Assembly: GCA_964568805.1 (NCBI GenBank) | Contig: CAZMRW010000003.1 | Location: 1-64,000, forward strand | Direction of reading: 5' to 3' | DNA from: CAZMRW01 sp964568805 | GTDB lineage: Bacteria; Pseudomonadota; Gammaproteobacteria; Methylococcales; Methylomonadaceae | DNA: 64,000 nt | Shown here: positions 36,207 to 45,399 of the stretch, in pieces | How the letters are laid out: the number at the start of each line of letters is the position of its first letter | How positions within the stretch are numbered: position 1 is the first letter of the stretch | The notes under the pieces: generated by a model | The model's database searches: none | Told to the model about the DNA's origin: nothing | What the model saw: only the letters and a program-made list of their open reading frames with translations | Position numbers and translations under genes: made by a program

Positions 36207-36626
36207 ATGTGGTTTCAAAAAGAGTTTTATTTGAAGGCAAGGCCGCGCGGATTTCATCTGGTGACTGATGAGATTCTGCGCGAGATTCCTCAATTAAAGA
36301 ATTTTAAAGTCGGCATGATGAATGTGCTGATCAAGCATACCTCGGCTTCCTTGACGATCAACGAAAACGCCGATCCTGACGTGCGTCATGATTTCGAAAG
36401 CTACTTCAATCAGGCGGTGCCGGAAAACGAACCTTATTTTTTGCATAGGGACGAGGGATCCGATGATTTACCGGCGCATCTTAAAGCCAGTATTTTAGGA
36501 GCCAGTTTGACTATTCCGATCACCAACGGCCGATTGAATATGGGGATATGGCAGGGCATTTATTTGTGTGAACACAGGAATCATGGCGGCAACCGTAGTT
36601 TGGTTGTGACGATTCATGGGAAATAG
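36207..36626 (+). CDS. YjbQ family protein (UPF0047)
   Basis: A 139-aa protein of the YjbQ/UPF0047 family. The conserved core reads IKHTSASLTINENADPDVRHDFESYFNQAVPE, then YFLHRDEGSDDLPAHLKASILG and GIWQGIYLCEHRNHGG. The conserved His and Asp residues form a metal-binding site. Some members have been reported to show weak thiamine-phosphate synthase activity, so they are often named secondary thiamine-phosphate synthase; the true role is unsettled. It lies 14 bp after the hydrolase gene. Confidence 0.93.
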   Translation: MWFQKEFYLKARPRGFHLVTDEILREIPQLKNFKVGMMNVLIKHTSASLTINENADPDVRHDFESYFNQAVPENEPYFLHRDEGSDDLPAHLKASILGASLTIPITNGRLNMGIWQGIYLCEHRNHGGNRSLVVTIHGK

Positions 36627-36702
36627 TTAATTGACGTAAGAATCTGTTTCATGCTAAAAAAAGTCGATTTTATTAATCTACCTAAAATTTGTAACGGCGC
36701 CG

Positions 36703-37752
36703 ATGAACGATTACGAATACAGATTTTGCTATTTTGCCTCAGTCAAATATGCCGTATTCTCGATTGCTCTTGCTGCGCCAGCTTTCGCTGCAAGGGCGGA
36801 AACCGGAGTCGCTCCGTTAAATTACTTTTTGCATAGTTATGGGCCGGCCTCAACGCCTACGATGTATTTGGGATGGACGTTTGTGGCGATGGCGGTTGCC
36901 GTTTTCGTTATTATCGCGCTACTTCTGGCCGTAGCCATTTTCCGTAAACGTTCAGCAGAAGATCCGCAGGTAATTGGCCGCGAAGATCAAGGCATATATT
37001 GGATCTATATCGGAACCGGCGTATCCACCTGCATTTTGTTTACCCTGGCTATCTATGCACTCATTACCCTCAATGTAATCTCCAAGCCAGCACAGCCCCC
37101 GGCGCTGACAATGACTGTCACGGCTTATGACTGGTGGTGGAAAATTGAGTATGAAAATGATGATTTCGCACTTCGCTTTGTGACTGCAAACGAGATCCAT
37201 ATCCCTGTAGGCCAGCCCGTTCTCATCAAGCTGAAAAGCGCAGATGTCATCCATGCTTTTTGGGTGCCGATGCTTGCCGGGAAAACACAAATGGTTCCCG
37301 GTCTGACCAATCAGCAATGGCTCCAAGCCGACGCCGTAGGCGTCTATCGGGGGCAATGTACGCAGTACTGCGGAGCCCAGCATGCGCACATGGGTTTTGA
37401 AATAGTTGTCCAAAGCGAGACGGAGTTCAGAAAATGGCAGGATAATCAACGTAAATCGGCTGTTGCGGATACCGTTATTAACGTCGAACCGGGTAAGCAA
37501 TTGTTTCTTGATCGCTGCGCCGGCTGTCATACTGTTCGCGGAACCGAAGCCGTTGGAGCGCATGCGCCCGATTTGACGCACCTGAAATCGCGCCGTTTGA
37601 TTGCTGCCGGATTGCTGACCAATACTCCCGAACATTTGGTGCAGTGGGTCACGCATGCGCAGGAGCTAAAACCGGGGGCACGTATGCCCAGTATGGAGTT
37701 GACGGCGGCAGAAATGTCCGATCTGTCGGCTTTTTTATCGACACTTCACTAG
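36703..37752 (+). CDS. coxB: Cytochrome c oxidase subunit II with C-terminal cytochrome c domain
   Basis: A 349-aa subunit. A signal-like N-terminus (SIALAAPAFAARAE) is followed by two transmembrane helices and a periplasmic cupredoxin domain. CuA ligands are visible in SADVIHAFWVP and GQCTQYCGAQHAHMGFEI. The C-terminus adds a mono-haem domain with CAGCH (Cys272-His276) and Met in GARMPSME. It receives electrons from periplasmic cytochrome c and passes them to CoxI, encoded 10 bp downstream. The tri-haem cytochrome at the end of the operon is a likely donor. Confidence 0.94.
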   Translation: MNDYEYRFCYFASVKYAVFSIALAAPAFAARAETGVAPLNYFLHSYGPASTPTMYLGWTFVAMAVAVFVIIALLLAVAIFRKRSAEDPQVIGREDQGIYWIYIGTGVSTCILFTLAIYALITLNVISKPAQPPALTMTVTAYDWWWKIEYENDDFALRFVTANEIHIPVGQPVLIKLKSADVIHAFWVPMLAGKTQMVPGLTNQQWLQADAVGVYRGQCTQYCGAQHAHMGFEIVVQSETEFRKWQDNQRKSAVADTVINVEPGKQLFLDRCAGCHTVRGTEAVGAHAPDLTHLKSRRLIAAGLLTNTPEHLVQWVTHAQELKPGARMPSMELTAAEMSDLSAFLSTLH

Positions 37753-37762
37753 GATACAGCTC

Positions 37763-39757
37763 ATGTCAGATGCCGTTGAAAGTATGCCCGATCCTGATCT
37801 GACTCGCATGCCTGAGGTGGGTTTCGCTCCGCCCGGATCGGACGCCGAACGTAGGCTTGCCCGGCTATGGGAATCGGCTCCCGGTTGGAGGGGCTGGTTT
37901 TCGACAGTTGACCATAAAGAGATCGGGCTCCGCTACATTGTCACCGCCTTCATCTTTTTGCTGATGGGCGGCATCGAAGCGCTGATCATGCGCCTGCAGT
38001 TGGCGCGCCCGGATCAGAACCTGCTGACTCCGGAGCAATACAATCAACTGTTCACGATGCATGGCGTGACCATGATTTTTTTGTACTCGCTGCCGATATT
38101 GTCCGGTTTCTCAAATTACTTATGGCCTTTGATGCTGGGTTCGCGGGATATGGCGTTTCCCCGTCTGAATGCGCTTTCTTATTGGATATTTCTGTTCGCC
38201 GGTATCTTTCTCTATGTGAGCTTTCCGATAGGGCAGGCACCGAATGCCGGCTGGTTCAACTATGTGCCGTTTACCGGTCCGGAATACAACACCGGCCCCA
38301 ATATCGACGTCTATGCTCTCGGCATGGTGTTGTTGGGGATTTCGACAACCGTGGGTTCGATCAATTTTGTCGTGACGCTGTTTCGCATGCGCGCGCCCGG
38401 CATGTCGATCAACCGGGTGCCGATTCTGGTTTGGGGAACCTTAACCGCTTCGGTCGCCAATCTGTTCGCGATTCCTTCGGTCAGCCTTGCTTTTTTTCTG
38501 TTGTGGCTGGACAGGCAAATAGGAACGCATTTTTTCGATGTCATCAATGGCGGCAAGCCGCTGCTGTGGCAACACTTGTTCTGGATGTTCGGGCACCCCT
38601 GGGTTTATGCGGTGGTGCTTCCTGCGATGGGTATCGTTTCCGACGCACTGCCGACGTTTTGCCGCCGCCCTCTAGTGGGCTACTCCGCGGTGGCCCTGTC
38701 AACGATGGCGACCATGCTGCTTGGCTTCGGCGTATGGATCCATCATTTGTTCGCTGCCGGCTTGCCGACCTTGGCGCTGTCGTTTTTTGGGGCGACCAGT
38801 ATGGCCATATCAATTCCGAGTGCTGTCGCCGTTTTCGCCTGGATAGCGACCATCTGGCTGGGACGTCCGGTATTCACTACCCCCTTTTTATTTTTTGCCG
38901 GTTTTGTCCTTCTGTTTGTGATCGGCGGGCTTTCAGGCGTGATGACCGCGGCCGTGCCGCTCGATTTTCAACTGAATGAAACCTATTTTATCGTTGCCCA
39001 TCTCCATTACGTTTTGCTGGGCATCAATGTGTTTCCGGTCATTGGCGGAATCTATTACTGGTTTCCCAAATTCTTTGGCCGCATGATGAATGAAACATGG
39101 GGGAAATGGAGTTTTTGGGTCATGTTCATCGGCTTTAATCTGGGCTTTTTTCCGATGCATCTGTCTGGTCTGTTGGGGATGCCGCGGCGAATCTATACCT
39201 ATGCTCCAAACATGGGCTGGAATACCGTCAATATGATCACATCGGTTGGATCCTTCATTTTCGCCGCCGGTATTTTGATATTTCTGGTCAACGTTATGAT
39301 CAGCCTGAGGCGTGGCGCTGTCGCGACGCCGAATCCCTGGGATGCGCCGACCCTCGAGTGGTCAATTCCTTCTCCCCCGCCAGCCTATAATTTTGCGGTT
39401 ATCCCGTTTGTCGCCAGCCGGCATCCGTTATGGGAAGACCGGCTTGATGAAGATCGGGGCCGGTCCAGCCTTGATCGGGGTTATTTGCTGATGGAGGGCA
39501 GGGAAACGATCGGCACGACGCCGCTCGATGCCAAACCGGACATCATTCTGAAAATGCCGGGCGATTCCTATGCGCCGTTTTTTCTTGGTCTGTTTAGTGC
39601 TTTGGTGTTTGCCGGCCTGCTGTTGCAGTGGCGTGATTTAACGCTTCTGATGGCTTTAGCCTGTTGCCTCTCGACGATTGTTTGGCTGTGGCCAAGAAAA
39701 AATCTTGTCCAGCGTGTGCCGGACAGCGACCAGAATAAAGGAGTTGCTCATGGCTGA
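37763..39757 (+). CDS. coxA: Cytochrome c oxidase subunit I, divergent
   Basis: A 664-aa haem-copper oxidase subunit with about 12 core helices plus two extra helices at the C-terminus (FFLGLFSALVFAGLLL, LMALACCLSTIVWLW). The metal ligands are present: His in FTMHGVTMIF, HPWVY (His278, Tyr282), WIHH (His327-328) and AHLHYVL. The D-pathway entry Asp is kept in SRDMAFPRLN. However, the usual HPEVY reads HPWVY, so the D-channel Glu is Trp280, and the usual PTGxK reads PSAVA, so the K-channel Lys is Ala356. Proton delivery must differ from that of canonical A1 enzymes, or pumping may be altered. It overlaps coxC by 8 bp. Confidence 0.94.
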   Translation: MSDAVESMPDPDLTRMPEVGFAPPGSDAERRLARLWESAPGWRGWFSTVDHKEIGLRYIVTAFIFLLMGGIEALIMRLQLARPDQNLLTPEQYNQLFTMHGVTMIFLYSLPILSGFSNYLWPLMLGSRDMAFPRLNALSYWIFLFAGIFLYVSFPIGQAPNAGWFNYVPFTGPEYNTGPNIDVYALGMVLLGISTTVGSINFVVTLFRMRAPGMSINRVPILVWGTLTASVANLFAIPSVSLAFFLLWLDRQIGTHFFDVINGGKPLLWQHLFWMFGHPWVYAVVLPAMGIVSDALPTFCRRPLVGYSAVALSTMATMLLGFGVWIHHLFAAGLPTLALSFFGATSMAISIPSAVAVFAWIATIWLGRPVFTTPFLFFAGFVLLFVIGGLSGVMTAAVPLDFQLNETYFIVAHLHYVLLGINVFPVIGGIYYWFPKFFGRMMNETWGKWSFWVMFIGFNLGFFPMHLSGLLGMPRRIYTYAPNMGWNTVNMITSVGSFIFAAGILIFLVNVMISLRRGAVATPNPWDAPTLEWSIPSPPPAYNFAVIPFVASRHPLWEDRLDEDRGRSSLDRGYLLMEGRETIGTTPLDAKPDIILKMPGDSYAPFFLGLFSALVFAGLLLQWRDLTLLMALACCLSTIVWLWPRKNLVQRVPDSDQNKGVAHG

Positions 39758-40349
39758 ATCGATGCAAATGGACCTAGCGCTACCGGTCGGCAGCGAGGGT
39801 AAGCATTCCGGAGGCTGGTGGGGGATGCTGGCCTTGATCGTGACCGAAGGCTCATTGTTCGGTTATCTCCTGTTTACCTACTTTTATCTGGCCGCTCAAA
39901 CCGAGCAGCATTGGCCGCCGGAGGGTTTGCCTGATTTACTGATCCCCGTCGGGAATACTCTGGTATTACTTATCAGCAGCTTATTCGTCTGGGCAAGCGA
40001 GTTTTTTCTTAAGCGCCGGCAACAGCGCTGGAGTCAGGCATCCATGCTGCTGGCAGTTATTTTTGGTGTTGTTTTCGTCATGGTTCAGCTTAATGAGTGG
40101 AACAAGAAATCCTACGATATGACATCGAATCTGTATGGGTCACTGTACTTCACCATCACCGGATTTCATCTGCTGCATGTCATCGTAGGACTCATTATCC
40201 TGATGCTGCTCCTGCTCTGGATTTCGCTGGGCTATTTTGATAACAGACGTTATGCCGCCGTCACGATCGGCGGGATCTATTGGCATTTTGTCGATGCAGT
40301 CTGGTTGTTCGTGTTTTCAACTTTGTATCTGTTTCCGTATCTCTACTAG
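39750..40349 (+). CDS. coxC: Cytochrome c oxidase subunit III
   Basis: A 199-aa membrane protein with about five helices, the short form of CoxIII. Characteristic segments are LIVTEGSLFGYLLFTYFYLAA, with its conserved Glu, GSLYFTITGFHLLHVIVGLIIL and GGIYWHFVDAVWLFVFSTLYLFPYL. It starts at ATG 39750 behind AAAGGAG, overlapping the end of coxI; the longer upstream frame is an overlap artefact. Subunit III stabilises the catalytic core and supports proton uptake. Confidence 0.94.
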   Translation: MAESMQMDLALPVGSEGKHSGGWWGMLALIVTEGSLFGYLLFTYFYLAAQTEQHWPPEGLPDLLIPVGNTLVLLISSLFVWASEFFLKRRQQRWSQASMLLAVIFGVVFVMVQLNEWNKKSYDMTSNLYGSLYFTITGFHLLHVIVGLIILMLLLLWISLGYFDNRRYAAVTIGGIYWHFVDAVWLFVFSTLYLFPYLY

Positions 40350-40357
40350 AAAAGGAT

Positions 40358-40798
40358 ATGAACTCAGCACCCGGAATTGATTCGATCAATCAACCACAAC
40401 CCCCCAAGCATGCTCGGCTGAGCACGCTGCGATTGGGGATAGGACTTTTCGGAGCGCCCGCCGCGTGGATAGCTCAGCTTTCATTCAGCGTACCATTGGT
40501 GGCGCACGCCTGTTTTCCTTTTCAGGAACCCTTGTCCGCCCCTCTCTGGAATCAATTGCCATTCATCCTGGCGTTGATCAGCATCATTTGTCTTCTCGCG
40601 GCGCTCTTATCGGGGGTCATCGCCTGGACTACATGGAGGCATGCAGTGACCGGGCGCAGTGAAACCGATGACAGATCCGAAGGCCGAACCCGTTTTTTGG
40701 CAAAATTAGGCCTGATGTCGAGTTTTATCTTCATCATCGCAATTCTGTTCAATATTTGCGCGGTGTTATTGGTGCATTTGTGCAGTTCCTGGGGGTAA
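40358..40798 (+). CDS. Small membrane protein in the oxidase operon
   Basis: A 146-aa protein starting at ATG 40358 behind AAAGGA. It has three to four hydrophobic segments (LGIGLFGAPAAWIAQLSFSVPLVAHACF, LPFILALISIICLLAALLSGVIAW, LGLMSSFIFIIAILFNICAVLLVHLC). It lies between coxIII and the cytochrome c gene with almost no spacing. No motif links it to a known assembly factor. By position it may be an accessory or assembly subunit of this oxidase. Confidence 0.82.
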   Translation: MNSAPGIDSINQPQPPKHARLSTLRLGIGLFGAPAAWIAQLSFSVPLVAHACFPFQEPLSAPLWNQLPFILALISIICLLAALLSGVIAWTTWRHAVTGRSETDDRSEGRTRFLAKLGLMSSFIFIIAILFNICAVLLVHLCSSWG

Positions 40799-40805
40799 CG
40801 ATATC

Positions 40806-42122
40806 ATGCCATTGCATAATGCCTCCAAAATCAATATCAATCGGACGGCAATCAAGGCCATCATTTGTTTTTTGGCGGCATTACTATCCAACCTTGTCTT
40901 GGCTCGAGCTTCCGACCCTAAAGAGATCAGTCGGGGGGCTTATCTGGCCAGGGCAGGAGATTGTATTGCCTGCCATACGGCCGGGCCCAAGCAAGTGCCG
41001 TTTGCCGGCGGGCTGCCCATCAATTCGCCTTTCGGAATCATTTATTCGACGAATATTACGCCGGATCCGGTTCATGGCATCGGCAAATACACACTGGAAG
41101 AATTTGGCCGTGCCGTCCGGAACGGTGTTGCAAAGGATGGCAGGCGTCTGTATCCGGCAATGCCCTTTCCGTCCTTCACGGCGATCACGGATGAGGATAT
41201 TCGCGCGCTTTATGCGTATTTCATGAACGAGGTCAGGCCTGTCAACCAGAAGCCGCCTGAAACGAAGCTGCCTTTTCCGTTCAATATACGATTTAGCCTT
41301 TTTTTCTGGGATTTAGCCTTTGTCAAGCACGAGCGCTTTCAACCGCGGTCTGACCGCGACGCCGTGTGGAATCGTGGCGCTTATTTGGTACAGTCGCTTG
41401 GCCATTGCGGTGCCTGCCATACTCCGCGAGGCCTTGCCTTCCAGGAAAAAGCCTATTCGGAATCGTCCGCGGAGTACTTAAGCGGGGCATTGGTGGACAA
41501 CTGGTTTGCGGCGAATCTCAAGGGAGATCCCGCTTCCGGCCTTGGTCGATGGTCTGAAGCGGACCTCGCTGCATTTCTGGAAACAGGGCACGGCGGACAG
41601 ATAGCCGCGTTTGGCAGCATGATCGATGTGATTGAAAACAGCACGCAATATTTGCATAAAGATGACCTGAATGCGATTGCGCACTACCTTAAATCTCTGA
41701 AGCCTCACGGCGAAAAGGCCTCGTATAAGCCCGGTACGCCAGCCGTTGCCATGGTGTTGTCGGGTTTGATCACCGGCGACGCGGAGCTTCCCGGTGCGGG
41801 GCTGTTCCAGTCATTCTGTGCAAAATGTCATGGATCAACTGGAAATGGCAAGCCGGGTAAATTTCCGAAGCTTGCCGGAAATTCGATTGTTCTTTCCGAA
41901 AACGCCACCTCGCTTATCCGTCTGCTGTTGAAAGGCGGCAGGACGGCGCAAACGAGAAACGGTCCGGAGCCTCAAAAAATGCCAAGCTTTGCAACGAAGT
42001 TTACCGACCAGCAGATTGCCGAGGTGCTTACCTTCATCCGGAATAACTGGGGCAATAAGGCATCTCCCGTCACGCGAAGAGATGTGTCGATGCTACGTCT
42101 TACGCTCCATAAGAAACCGTAA
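40806..42122 (+). CDS. Tri-haem cytochrome c (alcohol-dehydrogenase cytochrome subunit-like)
   Basis: A 438-aa periplasmic protein. The N-terminal hydrophobic stretch (AIICFLAALLSNLVLARA) is a signal peptide or anchor. Three haem c sites are present: CIACH (Cys53), CGACH (Cys201) and CAKCH (Cys338), in the arrangement of the cytochrome subunits of membrane-bound alcohol and gluconate dehydrogenases. Family motifs include SRGAYLARAGDCIACHTAG, YSTNITPDPVHGIGKYTLEEFGRAVRNGV and YPAMPFPSF. It is the last gene of the oxidase operon, so it probably feeds electrons to CoxII. No matching dehydrogenase is nearby. Confidence 0.92.
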   Translation: MPLHNASKININRTAIKAIICFLAALLSNLVLARASDPKEISRGAYLARAGDCIACHTAGPKQVPFAGGLPINSPFGIIYSTNITPDPVHGIGKYTLEEFGRAVRNGVAKDGRRLYPAMPFPSFTAITDEDIRALYAYFMNEVRPVNQKPPETKLPFPFNIRFSLFFWDLAFVKHERFQPRSDRDAVWNRGAYLVQSLGHCGACHTPRGLAFQEKAYSESSAEYLSGALVDNWFAANLKGDPASGLGRWSEADLAAFLETGHGGQIAAFGSMIDVIENSTQYLHKDDLNAIAHYLKSLKPHGEKASYKPGTPAVAMVLSGLITGDAELPGAGLFQSFCAKCHGSTGNGKPGKFPKLAGNSIVLSENATSLIRLLLKGGRTAQTRNGPEPQKMPSFATKFTDQQIAEVLTFIRNNWGNKASPVTRRDVSMLRLTLHKKP

Positions 42123-42255
42123 TCATTACTTAAACGGGATTCAGCCATTGCTATTTTATGTGACGCTTTGCTTCGCCGGTCGGATCATTTCCGGGAGCGA
42201 AAAATGACAATGATCGAAACTTTGCGAGCTTGTCTTGTGCTGATTTAGTTGTTTA

Positions 42256-43104
42256 CTATGCCCCGTAATTAAAATCCGTTATGGCTTGCCGAATTTCTTC
42301 CTGGGTGTTCATGACAAACGGTCCGTAACCGGCGATTGGCTCGTCGATCGGTTCGCCGTTCATAACCAGCAGAATGGAGTCTTTAAACGCCCTAAGAACA
42401 ATAGCATGGCCTTCCCGCTCAAAAAAGGCCAACTCGGCATCATTCAGTGTCGCCGAATGATTGATTTTGACGCTGCCTTTCAAGACAAACAGCAGTGTTG
42501 TGTAGCCATCGGGAAACTCAAGTTCAACCGTTTGCCCGGACTGCAAACGCAGATCCCATAAATTAATCGGAGTGTAGGTGTTGGCAGGCCCTTTGGCGTC
42601 TCGATAGGCGCCCGCAATGACTCGCACAACGCTGCCTTGTTCATCCAGTTTGACTGCCGGAATTTGAGTACTACCGATCGATTGATAATGGGGCGGTTCC
42701 ATCTTGTATTTGGCGGGCAAATTGACCCATAGCTGTATCGCTTCGAAGGTGCCGCCTTGCCTGGTAAAGGCGGCGGAGTGCATTTCTTCGTGCCGCAGGC
42801 CTTTGGCTGCCGTCATCCATTGCACATCGCCCGGGCCGATCAGACCGCCGTTGCCGGCGGTATCATGGTGTTCGACTTCGCCCTGGTAAAGAATGGTAAC
42901 GGTTTCAAAACCGCGGTGCGGATGCAGGCCCACGCCTCTGGGTTTCGATGCAGGCGGAAACTCCGCCGGGCCGGCATAATCCAGCATCAGAAATGGACTC
43001 ATTTCGGCATCCGGAGTATTGTAAGAAAACAACGTGCGTACCGGAAAACCATCCCCTACCCAGTGAGACTCATTGGTGCGGGTGATTCGATGCAACTGTT
43101 TCAT
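42256..43104 (-). CDS. Pirin family protein
   Basis: A 282-aa bicupin. The N-terminal cupin holds the usual metal ligands: LHPHRGFETVTILYQGEVEHHDTAGNGG, then DVQWMTAAKGLRHEEMHS with His and Glu. The C-terminal Pirin_C domain follows (VELEFPDGYTTLLFVLKGSVKIN). Related proteins such as E. coli YhhW cleave quercetin in vitro, but physiological roles vary. It is on the strand opposite the oxidase operon and seems to be a single gene. Confidence 0.92.
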   Translation of the reverse strand: MKQLHRITRTNESHWVGDGFPVRTLFSYNTPDAEMSPFLMLDYAGPAEFPPASKPRGVGLHPHRGFETVTILYQGEVEHHDTAGNGGLIGPGDVQWMTAAKGLRHEEMHSAAFTRQGGTFEAIQLWVNLPAKYKMEPPHYQSIGSTQIPAVKLDEQGSVVRVIAGAYRDAKGPANTYTPINLWDLRLQSGQTVELEFPDGYTTLLFVLKGSVKINHSATLNDAELAFFEREGHAIVLRAFKDSILLVMNGEPIDEPIAGYGPFVMNTQEEIRQAITDFNYGA

Positions 43105-43230
43105 GGCTGATATCCTATATTGAGGCGTTTGCTGACGCGAAACGGCCGGAAAGGGCTGAATTAAATGGAGCGAGTCCGATTATGTGATAGCCTGGCGAAC
43201 CGATAAGTTCCTAAGGGCAGGGCAGGAAGA

Positions 43231-44838
43231 CTATTGATCGATAGTCAGGACAGGCACCGCCGCCAGCAGTTTTTTAGTGTAGGCATGTTGCGGATCAGTG
43301 AGAATCCGCGCCACGGGTCCCTGCTCAATAATTTTGCCCCGGTACATGACCGCTACGTCGTCGGCAATTTCCGCGACAATGGCAAGATCATGGGTGATGA
43401 ACAGAAAGCTCACGCCTTTGTCCCGCTGCAACGATTTCAGCAATTCGATAATCTGGGCCTGTACGGATACATCCAGCGCGCTGGTCGGTTCGTCGCAGAC
43501 GATCAGCTTGGGATCGACCGCCAGCGCCCGGGCGATGCAGATTCTTTGCCGCTGACCGCCGGAGAATTCATGCGGATAACGCGATGCCGAATGAGCCGGC
43601 AATCCAACCTGGTCAAGCAATTGCCGGACTTTTTTTTGCCTGTCGGCAGCGCTGACTTTGGGATGCAAGGCTTTGATGCCTTCGGCGATAATATCGCCGA
43701 CCAGCATTCTGGGATTCATCGACGAAAAGGGATCCTGAAATACGATTTGGATATCCGACCGTTTTTGCCGCAGCGCCTCGCCGGTTAATTTATTCAGTTC
43801 AATGCCGCCAATCCGGACCTGTCCGGTGCTGCCCGGAATCAAATTCAACAGGGCTTTGCCCAGGGTCGTCTTGCCGCAACCGGACTCGCCGACCAGCGCC
43901 AGGGTTTTGCCTTTTTGAATCGTAAAGCTGACGCCGTCAACTGCCCGCACATGATCGACCACGCGTTTGAACAGGCCTTTGCGGATCGGGTAGTAGCAAT
44001 AAAAGTTATCGACCCGGAGTAACGGCGGTTTTTCTTCAATGCCATGATTCAAACAGCTCTGCATCAATGGCAATGCCTTCAGGAGCTTTTGCGTGTACGG
44101 GTGTTTGGGGTGAGCGAAAAAATCCCGAGTCGATCCCATCTCGACAATTTTCCCCGTCTGCATCACGGCAACGCGGTCCGCCAGGGTTGAAACCAGGGCC
44201 AGATCATGACTGATCAGCCATAACGCCATGCCGGTCTGTTGCTGGATGTTTTTTAACAAGGCCAGTATTTGCGCCTGTATCGTGACATCGAGCGATGTCG
44301 TCGGCTCGTCGGCGATCAACAAATCGGGCTTGCCGGCCAGGGCGATAGCAATCATGATCCGTTGCCTTTGGCCGCCGGACAGTTGATGCGGATACTCATT
44401 AAGCCGCTGTTCCGGATTCGGAATTTCAACTTGCCGCAATAATTCCAGTACTCGCTGATTAAGCGCTGAACTGGAAAGCTTGAAATGAATGGTGACGGCC
44501 TCTTCAATCTGGCGGCCGATCGTCATCACCGGATTCAGCGACGACATGGGGTCCTGAAAAATCAGGCCGATGCGCCTGCCGCGAATCCTGCACAGGTCCA
44601 GTTCCGAATGCTGCAGCAGTTCGTCGTTTTTCAGCGTGATGGAACTGGCCTTAAGCCTGGCATTGGCCGGCAGCAATCTCAGCACCGATAGGGCCGTAAT
44701 CGATTTGCCGGAGCCTGATTCGCCGACCAGGGCAAAGGTTTCGCCCGGATAGATATCAAAACTGATGTCGTCGACAACCGTGTGTTTATGGCTGAAGGTG
44801 ACGCTGAGGTTTTCGATGGAAAGCAAGGGGGTATTCAT
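43231..44838 (-). CDS. ABC transporter double ATP-binding protein (YejF/Dpp-Opp type)
   Basis: A 535-aa fused ATPase with two complete nucleotide-binding domains. The first has Walker A GESGSGKSITAL, signature LSGGQRQRIMIA and Walker B DLLIADEPTTSLD; the second has GESGCGKTTLGKA, FSGGQRQRICIARAL and KLIVCDEPTSALD. Oligopeptide-transporter C-terminal segments are present (KHPYTQKLLKALP and QHAYTKKLLAAVP). It matches YejF and related peptide or microcin importers. The permease and binding-protein genes (yejABE-like) are absent from the window, so it is an orphan here. Start ATG 44838 (MNTPLLSIEN) is preferred over ATG 44865; both have weak ribosome binding sites. Confidence 0.9.
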   Translation of the reverse strand: MNTPLLSIENLSVTFSHKHTVVDDISFDIYPGETFALVGESGSGKSITALSVLRLLPANARLKASSITLKNDELLQHSELDLCRIRGRRIGLIFQDPMSSLNPVMTIGRQIEEAVTIHFKLSSSALNQRVLELLRQVEIPNPEQRLNEYPHQLSGGQRQRIMIAIALAGKPDLLIADEPTTSLDVTIQAQILALLKNIQQQTGMALWLISHDLALVSTLADRVAVMQTGKIVEMGSTRDFFAHPKHPYTQKLLKALPLMQSCLNHGIEEKPPLLRVDNFYCYYPIRKGLFKRVVDHVRAVDGVSFTIQKGKTLALVGESGCGKTTLGKALLNLIPGSTGQVRIGGIELNKLTGEALRQKRSDIQIVFQDPFSSMNPRMLVGDIIAEGIKALHPKVSAADRQKKVRQLLDQVGLPAHSASRYPHEFSGGQRQRICIARALAVDPKLIVCDEPTSALDVSVQAQIIELLKSLQRDKGVSFLFITHDLAIVAEIADDVAVMYRGKIIEQGPVARILTDPQHAYTKKLLAAVPVLTIDQ

Positions 44839-44889
44839 TGCTATTTTGCTTGGGATTAAATACATTTTAATCGGATCGTTCCGAGACGG

Positions 44890-45150
44890 CTATTTATAAA
44901 CATCTTTCCGGTGTCCGATTTTTATAATATGAACAATTAACAAATCATCAAAAACTGAATAGACAATGCGATAATCGCCGGATCGAATTCGATAAGTATG
45001 TTCTGAGCCGACCAGTTTTTTATGACCGGATGGATAAGGATTGTCTGCTAGCGCCCCAATTAAATCAGTTAATTTCCTAATTACTGATTTGGGCAGATTC
45101 GATAAGGATTTTTTGGCAGAGGTTTTAATTTCGATTTTATAGCAAGCCAT
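44890..45150 (-). CDS. RelE/ParE family toxin
   Basis: An 86-aa toxin with the RelE fold pattern: YKIEIKTSAKKSLSNLPKSVIRKL, a conserved Pro-Gly turn, then YRIRSGDYRIVYSVFDDLLIVHIIKIGHRKDVY at the end. RelE-type toxins cut mRNA on the ribosome; ParE-type poison gyrase. The RSGDYRIVY and HRKDVY motifs favour the RelE mRNA-interferase side. The gene overlaps the antitoxin gene by 14 bp, the usual arrangement with antitoxin first. Confidence 0.9.
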   Translation of the reverse strand: MACYKIEIKTSAKKSLSNLPKSVIRKLTDLIGALADNPYPSGHKKLVGSEHTYRIRSGDYRIVYSVFDDLLIVHIIKIGHRKDVYK

Positions 45151-45319
45151 TGTCGATCAATTCCTTTTTAACCTGCTCCCAGGGAATGGTCGGTTCTTCT
45201 CTCAATTCAGCAACCGTCGCCAAGTCCTCCAGGTCTTCCATCAATTCTATATATTCTTCCATTGGCAATATGACGGATATTTTGTGGCCTTCTGAATCGG
45301 TAATGTATTGTTTGGGCAT
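45137..45319 (-). CDS. Antitoxin of the RelE-type pair
   Basis: A 60-aa acidic protein (MPKQYITDSEGHKISVILPMEEYIELMEDLEDL) immediately upstream of and overlapping the toxin. The short N-terminal beta/helix region and acidic C-terminus (ELREEPTIPWEQVKKEL) fit small Phd/RelB-like antitoxins that wrap their toxin and bind the operator. The spacing leaves 80 bp to the DUF4276 gene, so the promoter must lie in that gap if the pair is transcribed on its own. Confidence 0.85.
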   Translation of the reverse strand: MPKQYITDSEGHKISVILPMEEYIELMEDLEDLATVAELREEPTIPWEQVKKELIDNGLL

Positions 45320-45399
45320 GGTTGGCGTCTCTAATTGCTTTATGTCAGAGTTTACACATAAATCGGCTTAATTCGATAAATAGGATGAAAACTTCTGGA

